DNA of 64,000 nucleotides, from positions 1 to 64,000 of the forward strand of contig JALXAM010000002.1 of assembly GCA_026992075.1 (NCBI GenBank), in the 5' to 3' direction. Shown one piece after another: positions 53,210 through 61,912 of the stretch. The notes beneath the pieces were generated by a model. It worked only from the letters and a program-made list of their open reading frames with translations. It was not told where the DNA came from and did no database searches. The position numbers were made by a program, and so were the translations under genes. The stretch comes from Sedimenticola sp. Lineage in GTDB: Bacteria; Pseudomonadota; Gammaproteobacteria; Chromatiales; Chromatiaceae. The stretch's first letter is position 1. The number at the start of each line of letters is the position of its first letter.

Positions 53210-54177
53210 TCGCTTTCATCTGGCCCTGGGCGCTGATGCTGCTGCCGTTGCCCCTGCTGGCACGCTGGCTGCCGCCAATGCGCGAAGGTGCCGTTGGCGC
53301 CATCCGGGTTCCCTTCTGCCGGCGGTTGCTCGCCCTGCAGGAGTCGCGTTCGACACCGGTGGTAGGGCTGCTGCAACGGTGGCGTGCCTGGCTGCTCTGG
53401 CTGTTGCTTGTGCTGGCGCTGGCGCAGCCGGTATGGGTGGACCCGCACCAGCCGCCATTGGCCAGCGGCCGCGATCTGCTGCTGCTTCTCGACACCTCGG
53501 GCAGTATGAGGCAGATGGACTTCGCCAGCGATCAGCAGCCGATGAGCCGCTTCGACCTGGTGAAGCAGAGCGCGTTGCGTTTCCTGGAGGGCCGCAAGGG
53601 AGATCGTGTGGGATTGCTGCTGTTCGGTGCCAAACCCTTCTTGCGGGCGCCCCCAACCTGGGACCACGGGGCGTTGCGGGAACTGATCCAGGAAACCGGC
53701 ATCGCCCTGGCCGGGGAGTCCACCGCCATCGGCGACGCGGTGGGATTGGGGATCAAGACCCTGCGACGATTGCCGGGGGACAGCCGGGTGATGGTGCTGA
53801 TCACCGATGGCGCCAACAACGAAGGCAGCCTGGATCCCCGCCAGGCCGCCCGGCTGGCGGCCGGGCTGGGCATCCGCATCTACACCATCGGCATCGGCCG
53901 GCCCGAGGCCCCGGCGCCCAACCCCTGGGGCGTCTGGAGCACCGAGGGGGCCGAACGGTTCGAACGCGAGCTGCTGGCCGACATGGCCCGCATCACCGGC
54001 GGCCGCTTCGCCCATGCGCTGGATGCGGGGGCCCTGCAATCGGCGCTCCAGGCCATCGACCGGCTGGAACCCACCCCGGACCCGGCGTTGGCGCGCCACC
54101 TGGCTCTGTCGCTGCATCCCTGGTTGCTCCTTGCCGCATTGCTGCTGAGCCTGCGCATGGCCTGGAGGGGCGCGTGA
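53206..54177 (+). CDS. BatA-like von Willebrand factor A membrane protein
   Basis: A 323-residue inner-membrane protein with two N-terminal helices (about 3-22 and 60-77), a vWA domain and a C-terminal helix. The metal-ion-dependent adhesion site is intact: D96-x-S98-x-S100 in LLLDTSGSMRQMD, with AGESTAIGDAVGLGIKTL and VLITDGANNEG. Its GTG start and stop overlap the neighbouring genes by four bases. It is likely part of a stress-tolerance or envelope complex assisted by MoxR. Confidence 0.93.
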   Translation: MIAFIWPWALMLLPLPLLARWLPPMREGAVGAIRVPFCRRLLALQESRSTPVVGLLQRWRAWLLWLLLVLALAQPVWVDPHQPPLASGRDLLLLLDTSGSMRQMDFASDQQPMSRFDLVKQSALRFLEGRKGDRVGLLLFGAKPFLRAPPTWDHGALRELIQETGIALAGESTAIGDAVGLGIKTLRRLPGDSRVMVLITDGANNEGSLDPRQAARLAAGLGIRIYTIGIGRPEAPAPNPWGVWSTEGAERFERELLADMARITGGRFAHALDAGALQSALQAIDRLEPTPDPALARHLALSLHPWLLLAALLLSLRMAWRGA

Positions 54178-55997
54178 GTTCCTTTCTTTTCCTGCGTCCC
54201 TGGTGGCTGCTGGCACTTCCCCTGTTGCCTCTGCTGCTCCATCTGTTGCGGCGCCACGCCCGGGCGCCGGACAGCCCCTGGCGCAGGGTGGTGGATGCGG
54301 CGCTGCTGCCCGCCCTGCTGGTCCAGGGCGACGAAAAAGACGGAAATCGGCGACGCTTGTGGCTCTGGGCCGGGGGCTGGTTGTTGGCCATCCTGGCGCT
54401 GGCGGGACCGAGCTGGCAGCGGCTGCCGCCGCTCCAGTTCCAGCCGGCCGCCGGGCCCCTGTCGCTGCTGGTCTCCCTCTCGCCGGAGCTGGAAGAGACC
54501 GAGGTGGAACGGCTTCAGGGAACCCTGGCGGAGCTGCTGGGACGGATGCCTCCACGTCCCCTTTCCCTGTGGGTCAGCGGCAGCCACGCCTGGCGGGTGA
54601 TGCCGGCCAGCGAGGATTTCCGTCTGCTGCAGCGGCTGGTGTCGGTGCTGGAACCCGCGCTATTGCCCCGGGGAGGCAGTGACCTGGCCCAGGCGCTGCG
54701 GGAGCTGGCCCGCCGCCAAAGGCAAGGGGAGATCCTGGTGGTGACCCACAAGGCCGAACCGGCAGCGGTGGATGCGGCGAAGGAGCTGGCCAGGCGCGGG
54801 TTCAGGCTGCTGGTGCTGGACCCGGGCGGCGGTGACCCCCAACTGCAGCGGCTGGCCGAGGCGGGGAAGGGAAGCTACTTTCCTTCCTCGCGGATCGATG
54901 CCCTGACCCGGGCGCTGCGGCCCCGCCAGTTCCGGCAGCCATCCAATGGAGGAGCGGAGGTGCCGGTGGACAACGGGCCCTGGCTGCTGCCGCCGCTGCT
55001 CGTCATCGTCTTCCTCCTGTTTCGTCGTGGCGCTCCGGTGCTGGGCCTGGTGCTGCTGGCGCTGTTGCCGCCCCGCGCCCATGCGGACTGGCGGGATCTC
55101 TTCTTCAACCCCAACCAGCAGGCGCTGCGGGCATTGCGCTCCGGCCATCCCGAGCTTGCCGCCCGCCGTTTCCAGGATCCTCTCTGGCGCGGCATCGCCC
55201 TCTACCGGGCGGGCCGCTACCAGGAAGCTGCCGAAAACTTCGCCCAGCTGGACAGCGCGCTGGCCCATTACAACCGGGGCAACGCCCTGGTCCGGCTGGG
55301 TGACCTGGAGGGTGCGCGCGAGGCCTACCGACAGGCGCTGGCCCGGGATCCGGACCTTGTGGATGCCCGCTATAACCTGGATCTCGTGCGCCAGGCCCTG
55401 GCGGAAGAGGACACAACGCCAGGCCGGCAACATCAACATCCACCCAGAGGCAAGGGCAGGGGAGGAGTCTCCGGAAAGCCCAGGAAACCTCCCCGTGAGA
55501 ACGGAGCCGCGGAGCCGGCCCCTTCTCCCCGGGCCAGGCCGGGAGACACAGCAGGGCCCAGTGGTGGCCACCGGGAAAAACAGGGGAAAGGAGTGACCGG
55601 GCCGGCTCCGACGCCGGGGAGCAGCGGGTCCAGGGAAAAGCCGGGCGCGGCGAAGACGCTTCCCGGGAGTGAACCCCGGGCAGCCGACGAGAAGCCCCGT
55701 GAACCGAGCCAACCGCGGGACAGAAACGACCAGGTGAATGCCAACCGCCGCCGCTCCGCGCCATCTCCAGAAGGAAAGGAAGTCGGCAGTCAGGCAGGAC
55801 CACAGGCGACCGGGAAAAGTGAAGAAGCCGGTCGCCGGCGGCGATCCGCCCCCACTGGAGACGAACAGCCCCCCCGGCAGGCCTCCGGAATCCGGCCCGG
55901 GCCCATCGACGAGGTCTGGCTGGAGGCAATCGAGGATGATCCCGCAGCCCTGTTGCGGGCGCTCTTTCGTCAGCAGGCGGAAAAGGTGGGGCCATGA
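54174..55997 (+). CDS. BatB-BatC fusion: degenerate vWA plus TPR plus disordered tail
   Basis: A 607-residue membrane protein. Two N-terminal helices are followed by a vWA-like domain (about 85-250) whose metal site is lost: LLVSLSPELEETE stands where DxSxS is expected. After a third helix (about 260-300) comes a TPR domain (AALYRAGRYQEAAENFAQLDSALAHYNRGNALVRLG and AREAYRQALARDPDLVDARYNL regions). The final 180 residues are a low-complexity, Gly/Pro/Arg/Lys-rich tail. It combines roles held by separate BatB and BatC proteins elsewhere. Confidence 0.9.
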   Translation: MSSFLFLRPWWLLALPLLPLLLHLLRRHARAPDSPWRRVVDAALLPALLVQGDEKDGNRRRLWLWAGGWLLAILALAGPSWQRLPPLQFQPAAGPLSLLVSLSPELEETEVERLQGTLAELLGRMPPRPLSLWVSGSHAWRVMPASEDFRLLQRLVSVLEPALLPRGGSDLAQALRELARRQRQGEILVVTHKAEPAAVDAAKELARRGFRLLVLDPGGGDPQLQRLAEAGKGSYFPSSRIDALTRALRPRQFRQPSNGGAEVPVDNGPWLLPPLLVIVFLLFRRGAPVLGLVLLALLPPRAHADWRDLFFNPNQQALRALRSGHPELAARRFQDPLWRGIALYRAGRYQEAAENFAQLDSALAHYNRGNALVRLGDLEGAREAYRQALARDPDLVDARYNLDLVRQALAEEDTTPGRQHQHPPRGKGRGGVSGKPRKPPRENGAAEPAPSPRARPGDTAGPSGGHREKQGKGVTGPAPTPGSSGSREKPGAAKTLPGSEPRAADEKPREPSQPRDRNDQVNANRRRSAPSPEGKEVGSQAGPQATGKSEEAGRRRRSAPTGDEQPPRQASGIRPGPIDEVWLEAIEDDPAALLRALFRQQAEKVGP

Positions 55998-57313
55998 TGA
56001 ATCGTGCGGCGTGCCTCCTGCTCCTTGGCCTGTTGCCATTGCACCTCGCCACGGCGGAGCCCTGGCTGGAAGCCGAGCTGGAACCGACAGCCCCCTGGGT
56101 GGGCCAACAGGTGAGACTGGTGCAGCGGCTCTATCGCGATTCCCACCTTCAGCAGGGGGATTTCCTGGCGCCGGTGATTCCCGACACGCGGGTGGTGGAC
56201 GGGGGAGAGCGGGAACCGCGCCGGGTGTGGAGAAAGGGGGAGGAACAGGAGCTGGTGGAGCACCTCTGGCTGCTCTTCCCCCTGCGCAGCGGTTCCCTGG
56301 AACTGCCACCGCCGGTGTTCAGCGGACGGGATTTCTATCTCCGTGGGCAGCCGCAGAAACTGGTGGTGCGGCCGCTGCCGGCTGACGCCGGGGCGCGGCT
56401 GCTGCCGGTGACCGGCAGGTTGGAGGTCAGCGAGCAGTGGCGTGGGACCCTGGAGAAGCTGAGCCGGGGTCAGAGCGTGGACCGGGTGCTGCAGCTGAGT
56501 GCCCTCGACCTGGCGGGTGCGCTGCTGCCCGTGCCCAGGCCGGGCTCCCTGCCGGGGCTCGAGATCCTGCTGCTGGAGAACCGTCCTGGCGAGCGGCTGG
56601 AGCAGGGCCGGCTGCGGGGCTGGCGGAAGCTGCGCTACCGGTACCTGGCCACCGGGCCGACAGCGGGAGAGATTCCGCCACTGGAGCTGCGCTGGTGGAA
56701 TCCGGAAAAGGAGCGGGTGGAAAGGCTGCTGCTGCCGGCCCGCCGCTATCGGGTGCTGGCCGGGACCGTGGCGCCATCTTCGTCCTCGGCGGCAGGATCC
56801 TCCCCGGCCTCCGGTGAACCATTCCGGCTGGAGCCGGAAGAGATGGCGGCAGGTTGGTGGATTTGGTTGTCGATGGCGCTGGGCCTGCCCGGCCTGGTGC
56901 TGCTGGGGTGGATCCTCCGCCAACCTCTTATGCGAGCCGGCAGGCGCTGGCTGGCCGATTTCCGTCTCTGGCGCGCCTGCCGCGCGGGGGACCTTCGTGG
57001 TGCCATGCGCCAGCTGCTGCGCTGGCGTCAGCTGGAAGGCTGGCCTGAGATGGAATCCGAGGTGCGCCAGGCGCTGGAGGCTCTGGATCGCTCCTGTTAC
57101 GGCAGCGCGGCCCGACCCTCGAAACCAGCCAGCTGCCGCTGGCGGCTGTTGCGGCGCTTGCTGCGTCAGGGGCAGCGCCGGAAAGGGAGCCGGGCAGGAA
57201 GAAGGGCGCTGCCCCCGCTCTGGCTCTTGGGTGACCAAAAAGGGGAGTTCAGGGATTCGGGGCGGGTTGTCCGGCGCCGTCGTCCCCGGGGGACTCCGTT
57301 TCCTCCTCGCTAG
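55994..57313 (+). CDS. BatD-like (oxygen-tolerance) membrane protein
   Basis: A 439-residue protein with a signal peptide (MNRAACLLLLGLLPLHLATA), a periplasmic beta-sandwich region beginning PWLEAELEPTAPWVGQQVRLVQRLY, one transmembrane helix (about 292-312) and a cytosolic helical domain. It matches BatD in length and layout. The family motif LPPL occurs about 33 residues before the stop. The reading then continues as an arginine-rich tail across the end of the opposing gene (65-bp overlap), which suggests an original stop was lost. Confidence 0.88.
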   Translation: MMNRAACLLLLGLLPLHLATAEPWLEAELEPTAPWVGQQVRLVQRLYRDSHLQQGDFLAPVIPDTRVVDGGEREPRRVWRKGEEQELVEHLWLLFPLRSGSLELPPPVFSGRDFYLRGQPQKLVVRPLPADAGARLLPVTGRLEVSEQWRGTLEKLSRGQSVDRVLQLSALDLAGALLPVPRPGSLPGLEILLLENRPGERLEQGRLRGWRKLRYRYLATGPTAGEIPPLELRWWNPEKERVERLLLPARRYRVLAGTVAPSSSSAAGSSPASGEPFRLEPEEMAAGWWIWLSMALGLPGLVLLGWILRQPLMRAGRRWLADFRLWRACRAGDLRGAMRQLLRWRQLEGWPEMESEVRQALEALDRSCYGSAARPSKPASCRWRLLRRLLRQGQRRKGSRAGRRALPPLWLLGDQKGEFRDSGRVVRRRRPRGTPFPPR

Positions 57314-58301
57314 GCGGCGCCTCCTGGTAATAGTAGTCGTAGGCCCGGTGCAACTGGTTGGTGAAGGTCCAGGCCTCGCTGAAGGAGAGGCCGTTACCCT
57401 TGGGCAGAATCACCTTCACATAGAGCCCTTCGGGGTGTGCCTGCTTCAGCTTTTCCAGGGTGGCGTTCAGCTTCCTGCGGGAAACCGGCTGGAATTCGCC
57501 CTCGCCGCCGTCGCGCCAGTCGATGTGATATTTGCCCTTGCGCTTGTAATAACGCACCTCCACCAGGTGACGCCCTTGCGGCGACCGCGCCGGCCGCACC
57601 AGTCGGTCATACCGAACCTTGAGGTCGTCGTACTCGCCGGCCAGCTTCAGGTACTTGTCCTCCACCCGCTGGCGTTCCTGTCGTGCCTGGGCCAGCTGTT
57701 CCTCCTGCAATGACAACTTGCCCTGTAACGCCGCCACCTGCAGGTTCTTGCGCGCCAGCGCCTCTTTCAAATCGTCCCGCTCCTGGCGCAGCTTTTCCAG
57801 CTCACGCAAAGCGGCCTCCCGGGCCTCCTGAGCCGTGCGCTGCGCCTTGCGCGCCCGCTCCCGGTCGATCTGCAGCTGGGCGGCCTGCTGCGCCAGGTCG
57901 TTGCGCTCCTCCAGCAGCGCCGAGAGCTGCTGATCACGATCGGCGATGGCGCGGGTGCGGATCTCGTTCTGCTCCCGCAAGCGCTGTACCCGACTTTCCA
58001 GCTCACCGATGCGTTCGTCAGCGGCATGCAGCTGATCCAGGGCTGCCTGGAGCTGGGCGCTGAGATTCTGTTTCTCTTCACCGGCGGCCCTGGCCAGCGC
58101 CATCGCCTCGCGCTCGGCTTCCAGGGTCTGGCGCAGCTCCTGCACCAGCTCCATGTTCCGCAGCAACACCACCACCATGGAGATGAGAAAGATCATCACC
58201 ACCACGGTCATGATGTCGGTGAAGGAGGGCCAGAAACTTTCGTTACCCCGGTTCTCCTCCCGGTTCAGACGGAGATCGACGAAGCCGCCGTCCTGGTTCA
58301 T
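57249..58301 (-). CDS. MotB-like proton-channel partner with long coiled coil
   Basis: A 350-residue protein. The N-terminal helix (about 28-46) has FWPSFTDIMTVVVMIFL with the channel aspartate D29, as in MotB/ZorB. Next comes a coiled coil of about 150 residues (50-210, heptad-rich, E/Q/R/A). The C-terminal domain (about 215-325; LVEVRYYKRKGKYHIDW) is not one I recognise. No OmpA-type peptidoglycan-binding motif is seen, unlike MotB or ZorB. It overlaps the MotA-like gene upstream by four bases and BatD at its 3' end. Confidence 0.85.
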   Translation of the reverse strand: MNQDGGFVDLRLNREENRGNESFWPSFTDIMTVVVMIFLISMVVVLLRNMELVQELRQTLEAEREAMALARAAGEEKQNLSAQLQAALDQLHAADERIGELESRVQRLREQNEIRTRAIADRDQQLSALLEERNDLAQQAAQLQIDRERARKAQRTAQEAREAALRELEKLRQERDDLKEALARKNLQVAALQGKLSLQEEQLAQARQERQRVEDKYLKLAGEYDDLKVRYDRLVRPARSPQGRHLVEVRYYKRKGKYHIDWRDGGEGEFQPVSRRKLNATLEKLKQAHPEGLYVKVILPKGNGLSFSEAWTFTNQLHRAYDYYYQEAPPSEEETESPGDDGAGQPAPNP

Positions 58302-59227
58302 TCGTCGTCCCGCAGGCGGAAGCCCTTACGCAACAATTCGATGATGGTGACCATTTCCTGGTCGGTGCGTTCCGCGCGCTCCTGGTAATGATCCACCGCC
58401 TTCAGCAGCTGGGTCTCCACCTTCATGATGAGCTTGTGCGATTTCTCCATCCGGTTCACCAGGTTCTGCAGCGAGCGCACCAGGCCGGTGAACTCGTACA
58501 AGGTGGTCTCCGGCTCCACCTGGAACCTGGGCGCCAGATAAGTGGCGCTCACCTGTTCCACCGCGCTGAGCAGGTTGGTCTGGGCGTCGGTGAGTTTCAG
58601 ATAGAAGTAGCCATAGAAAAGGTAGCAGACGATGGCGGTGATGGTGGTGGAGAGCGCCGTGGACATACCGTGGATCACCAGCCCCATGCCACTCACGTTC
58701 ACCGTGTTCTCCAGCAGGTCGGAAGCGCCAATGAGCGCAATGGAGAGAGAGATGATGGTGCCGAAGACGCCGGTGAGGATGAGGATGTTGCTGACATACT
58801 TGGGAAAGCTGGTGCGGGTGCTCTCGCTGGCGAGCAGCGTGCTGGCCAGCGCCGCCTGATTGATCGGGGTGGCCGACTCGAACAACTGCTCCATGGTGCG
58901 ATAGCGGCGCGCAATGAGAGAATGCTCCGGAACCCCTTCCAGCAGGTTTTCCTCTCCCAGATCGTGATTGCGAATGAAACGGGCCAGAGCCGCCTCCTCC
59001 CGGGCATAGTCGAGGAAGATGACGATGATGCGCAGGACCCCCAGGGTAAAGAGCGCCAGAATGGCACCGTTGACCACCAGTCCCAGGGTGGTGAGCTGAT
59101 GCTCCAGGTAGATACTACGCAGGAAATCCAGCTTCCAGGCGATGGCTGCCGCGAACAGGGCAGCCACCAGGAACATGAGCAGCAGGGTGTTGCGGCTGAA
59201 ATGGCGACGAAAGGAGATGACCTGCAA
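58298..59227 (-). CDS. MotA/TolQ/ExbB-family proton-channel protein, TTG start
   Basis: A 309-residue membrane protein with four predicted helices (about 12-30, 38-60, 150-175, 190-215). The family region SNILILTGVFGTIISLSIALIG and MSTALSTTITAIVCYLFYG resembles MotA/TolQ. A C-terminal cytosolic helix follows. TTG 59227 was chosen because GGAG lies nine bases upstream; the longer frame has no ribosome site. With the next gene it forms a two-component ion-driven motor of unknown purpose. Confidence 0.88.
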   Translation of the reverse strand: MQVISFRRHFSRNTLLLMFLVAALFAAAIAWKLDFLRSIYLEHQLTTLGLVVNGAILALFTLGVLRIIVIFLDYAREEAALARFIRNHDLGEENLLEGVPEHSLIARRYRTMEQLFESATPINQAALASTLLASESTRTSFPKYVSNILILTGVFGTIISLSIALIGASDLLENTVNVSGMGLVIHGMSTALSTTITAIVCYLFYGYFYLKLTDAQTNLLSAVEQVSATYLAPRFQVEPETTLYEFTGLVRSLQNLVNRMEKSHKLIMKVETQLLKAVDHYQERAERTDQEMVTIIELLRKGFRLRDDE

Positions 59228-59322
59228 GGTTCTGAACTCCTGGGATCCCGGTTTCCGCGAGTTTAGCACGGGGCGGGGGCGCGTCCAGGGGAGCAGGGTC
59301 CGATGGCTGGTATCATGCGGCC

Positions 59323-60126
59323 ATGCGGAATCTCTTTGAAAAAGTAGCCGCCGCATTGTTGCAGCCCGAGGTGGATGCCAAGCTGGAGCAGGTCCGGGAG
59401 CTGGCCCGTCTCTGGCGCGCGGGGGAACTGGAGCGGGAGCCGAGGCCACAGTTGCCCGGTACCCTGGAGGCGGGGCGTCCGGCAAGGCCACGGCTGGTGC
59501 CGCCCCGGATGGTGCCCAAGCGTCGACTGGGCTCTCCCCAGGGACGGGCCGCCATGCTGCACGCCATCGCCCACATCGAATTCAACGCCATCAATCTGGC
59601 ACTGGACGCGGTGTGCCGCTTCCAGCAGATGCCGACCGGATTTCAGGACGACTGGCTGCAGGTGGCGCTGGAAGAGGCGCATCACTTTGGCCTGGTGCGT
59701 GACCGCTTGCGGGAGCTGGGTCACGAGTATGGCGACTTCCCCGCCCACGACGGGCTCTGGGAGCTGGCCCGCCAGACCGCATCGGACCCACTGTTGCGCA
59801 TGGCTCTGGTGCCCCGGGTGATGGAGGCGCGGGGGCTGGATGTCACGCCGGGGATCATGGAAAGATTCCGAGCCCTGGGCGACAGCGGGTCGGTGCAGGT
59901 GCTGGAGGTGATCCTGCGCGACGAGATCGGCCACGTGCAGGTGGGCAGTCGTTGGTTCCACCACCTTTGCCGGGAACGGGGGCTGGACCCGGAAGCAACC
60001 TATTTCGAGCTTCTGAAACGGCACCTGGGCAACCGCATTCGCTGCCCGCTGCACCGGAAAGCCCGGCTGGAGGCGGGCTTCAGCCCATCGGAACTGGAAC
60101 GACTGGAGAACCTATGCAGAAGCTGA
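59323..60126 (+). CDS. DUF455-family ferritin-like protein
   Basis: A soluble 267-residue helical protein. Histidines and glutamates in the ferritin-like pattern appear as AMLHAIAHIEFNAINLALD, ALEEAHHFGLVRDRLRELG and ILRDEIGHVQVGSRW, suggesting a di-iron or related metal site. DUF455 proteins relate to tRNA-hydroxylase-like ferritins, but their function is not established. The ATG follows a short gap from the divergent MotA-like gene. The 3' end overlaps the next gene by 13 bp. Confidence 0.9.
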   Translation: MRNLFEKVAAALLQPEVDAKLEQVRELARLWRAGELEREPRPQLPGTLEAGRPARPRLVPPRMVPKRRLGSPQGRAAMLHAIAHIEFNAINLALDAVCRFQQMPTGFQDDWLQVALEEAHHFGLVRDRLRELGHEYGDFPAHDGLWELARQTASDPLLRMALVPRVMEARGLDVTPGIMERFRALGDSGSVQVLEVILRDEIGHVQVGSRWFHHLCRERGLDPEATYFELLKRHLGNRIRCPLHRKARLEAGFSPSELERLENLCRS

Positions 60127-60803
60127 TCGTCCTCGCCCTCCTGCTTTTGCTCGCCTCCGAGGGGTGGAGCCAGCAGGCAGAGCTGTTGGTCTACCGGGTC
60201 AAGGAGCCCGGTCTGCCGCCCTACATCAGTCGCATCCTGGTGACGGACGCCTTCGTGCGCATCGACGAGGGGGCGGAATCCAGGGCGGGCTACACCTTGT
60301 ACAACCGGGTTTCCCATCGTCTCTACAATGTGGACCCGGAGGAGGAGACGGTGCTGGAACTGGTGCCTCCACAGCGACAGCCGCAACCGCCCGTCGATCT
60401 GCGGCTCGACATGTCGTCGACGCCGGCGAAGGAGGCGCCGCCGGTGGCGGGCCATCAAGTGTTGAACGTGGAGTTGCGGGCCAATGGGCAACACTGCCGC
60501 CGGTTGCAGGTGGTGCCCGGCCTCATGCCCGGGGCGATTCAGGGGTTGCGGGAGCTGCGCCTGGCATTGGCCCGATTGCGGGCGATGCCGGACGAAGCGA
60601 TGAAGGAGGATCCCTGTGCGCTGGCCGAACTGCTCTATGCGCCCACGCGGCATCTGGAGAATGGCTTGCCGCTGGTGGACATCTTGCCGGACAAGCAACA
60701 GTTGCTGGTGGATTTCGACCCAGCTTTCCAGGTGCCAGACGGCAGTTTCCGGGTACCGGAAGATTACCGTCGTGTGGTGCCACCCTCCCTACAGGGAAAT
60801 TGA
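60114..60803 (+). CDS. Exported protein of unknown function
   Basis: A 229-residue protein with a signal peptide (MQKLIVLALLLLLASEGWSQQ). The mature part has beta-strand-like segments (ISRILVTDAFVRIDEGAESRAGYTLYNR) and one possible disulfide pair (C in GQHCRRLQ and C in EDPCALAEL). I recognise no family. The start overlaps the DUF455 gene by 13 bp, so the two are co-expressed. Confidence 0.8.
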   Translation: MQKLIVLALLLLLASEGWSQQAELLVYRVKEPGLPPYISRILVTDAFVRIDEGAESRAGYTLYNRVSHRLYNVDPEEETVLELVPPQRQPQPPVDLRLDMSSTPAKEAPPVAGHQVLNVELRANGQHCRRLQVVPGLMPGAIQGLRELRLALARLRAMPDEAMKEDPCALAELLYAPTRHLENGLPLVDILPDKQQLLVDFDPAFQVPDGSFRVPEDYRRVVPPSLQGN

Positions 60804-60910
60804 TCTCTTTCGATTTGGGGAGCCCTCCTGATTTTCGGTGCCCACTTCTTGTGCATCCCGGGGCCAGGCCGTAAGCTGGCCCGATCCGCGCTCCATCCCA
60901 TGATCTTTTC

Positions 60911-61912
60911 ATGCGCAGTTTTTCGGTCTTCCTGCTAATCATTCTGACCGCCTGCTCTCGGTCGCAGTCGGTGCCTGAAGTCACCCTTGGGGCCCAGGTC
61001 TCGGTGCAGGATGCCCTGCCCTGGATCGCCCAAGATGCCGGTTACTTCAGACAGGAAGGGGTTGAGGTGAAGATCAAGCATTACCCCAGCGGCCGTCGGG
61101 CCCTGGAAGGATTGCTGGCGAACCAGGTGGAACTGGCAGTGGTGGCAGAAACACCATTGGCCATCGCCGCATGGGAGCATCCAGATCTGCGCATCTTTGC
61201 CACATTGAGCCGCAGTGACAACAACATCTGCCTGTTGGCCCGCCGTGACCATGGGATTCACAAGCCTTCCGATCTGCATGGCAGACGCATCGCCACCCAG
61301 CGGGGTTCCGCCGTCCATTTCTTTCTTTCCAGCTTCCTGCTCGATGCCGGCCTTTCGGAAAAAGAGGTGGAAATTCGCTTTTTAGAGGTGGAGGAACTGG
61401 CACCAGCCTTCGGCAGGGGTGAGGTGGATGCCATCTCCATGCGTGACCCGGTCCTGGAGCAGGCAGAAGCACTGGTGGGCAGGGACAACACGGCGCGCTT
61501 CTGTGTACCCGGGCTCTATACCAAGAGTTACAACCTGGTGGGCTGGCAAGGTTACTACGACCGTCACCCGAAGGTGGTCGAAAAGGTTCTACGGGCGCTG
61601 AGCCGGGCGGCGGCACTGGCCCGGGAAGAGCCGGAGGAGGCTCAGCGTATCCTCAACATGCGCCTGCAGCTGGTTCCGGAACACCTGGCACAGCTCTGGT
61701 CCGGTGTGGACTTTCGATTGTCGTTGAATCAGGCACTGCTGGTGAGCCTGCAGGAGGAGGTGCGGTGGGCGACCATCAGGGCCATCGTGGAGACAGATTC
61801 CAAAAGTTTCCGCCGGGTGCCGGATCTGTTGGAGATGATCGATGTGCGGCCATTGCAGAAGGTGTTGCCCCAGGCAGTTGGTCTGGTAGGGGTGGTGGAA
61901 GAGAAACAATGA
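60911..61912 (+). CDS. ABC-type substrate-binding lipoprotein (SsuA/TauA/NrtA-like)
   Basis: Periplasmic binding protein of 333 residues. The lipoprotein signal is LTAC with the lipidated C15. The NMT1/SsuA-like fold is shown by VQDALPWIAQDAGYFRQEGVEVKI, LEGLLANQVELAVVAETPLA and LHGRRIATQRGSAVHFFLSSF. Typical ligands of the family are nitrate, sulfonates or pyrimidine precursors. No permease or ATPase gene is next to it. The stop overlaps the downstream sensor gene by ATGA, pointing to a role as its periplasmic sensor. Confidence 0.9.
   Translation: MRSFSVFLLIILTACSRSQSVPEVTLGAQVSVQDALPWIAQDAGYFRQEGVEVKIKHYPSGRRALEGLLANQVELAVVAETPLAIAAWEHPDLRIFATLSRSDNNICLLARRDHGIHKPSDLHGRRIATQRGSAVHFFLSSFLLDAGLSEKEVEIRFLEVEELAPAFGRGEVDAISMRDPVLEQAEALVGRDNTARFCVPGLYTKSYNLVGWQGYYDRHPKVVEKVLRALSRAAALAREEPEEAQRILNMRLQLVPEHLAQLWSGVDFRLSLNQALLVSLQEEVRWATIRAIVETDSKSFRRVPDLLEMIDVRPLQKVLPQAVGLVGVVEEKQ

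Noticed and set aside
57249..59227. Zorya-type anti-phage system (ZorA/ZorB)
   Set aside because: No ZorC, ZorD or ZorE gene is in the neighbourhood and the MotB-like protein lacks the OmpA domain. It is kept as an unknown proton-channel pair.
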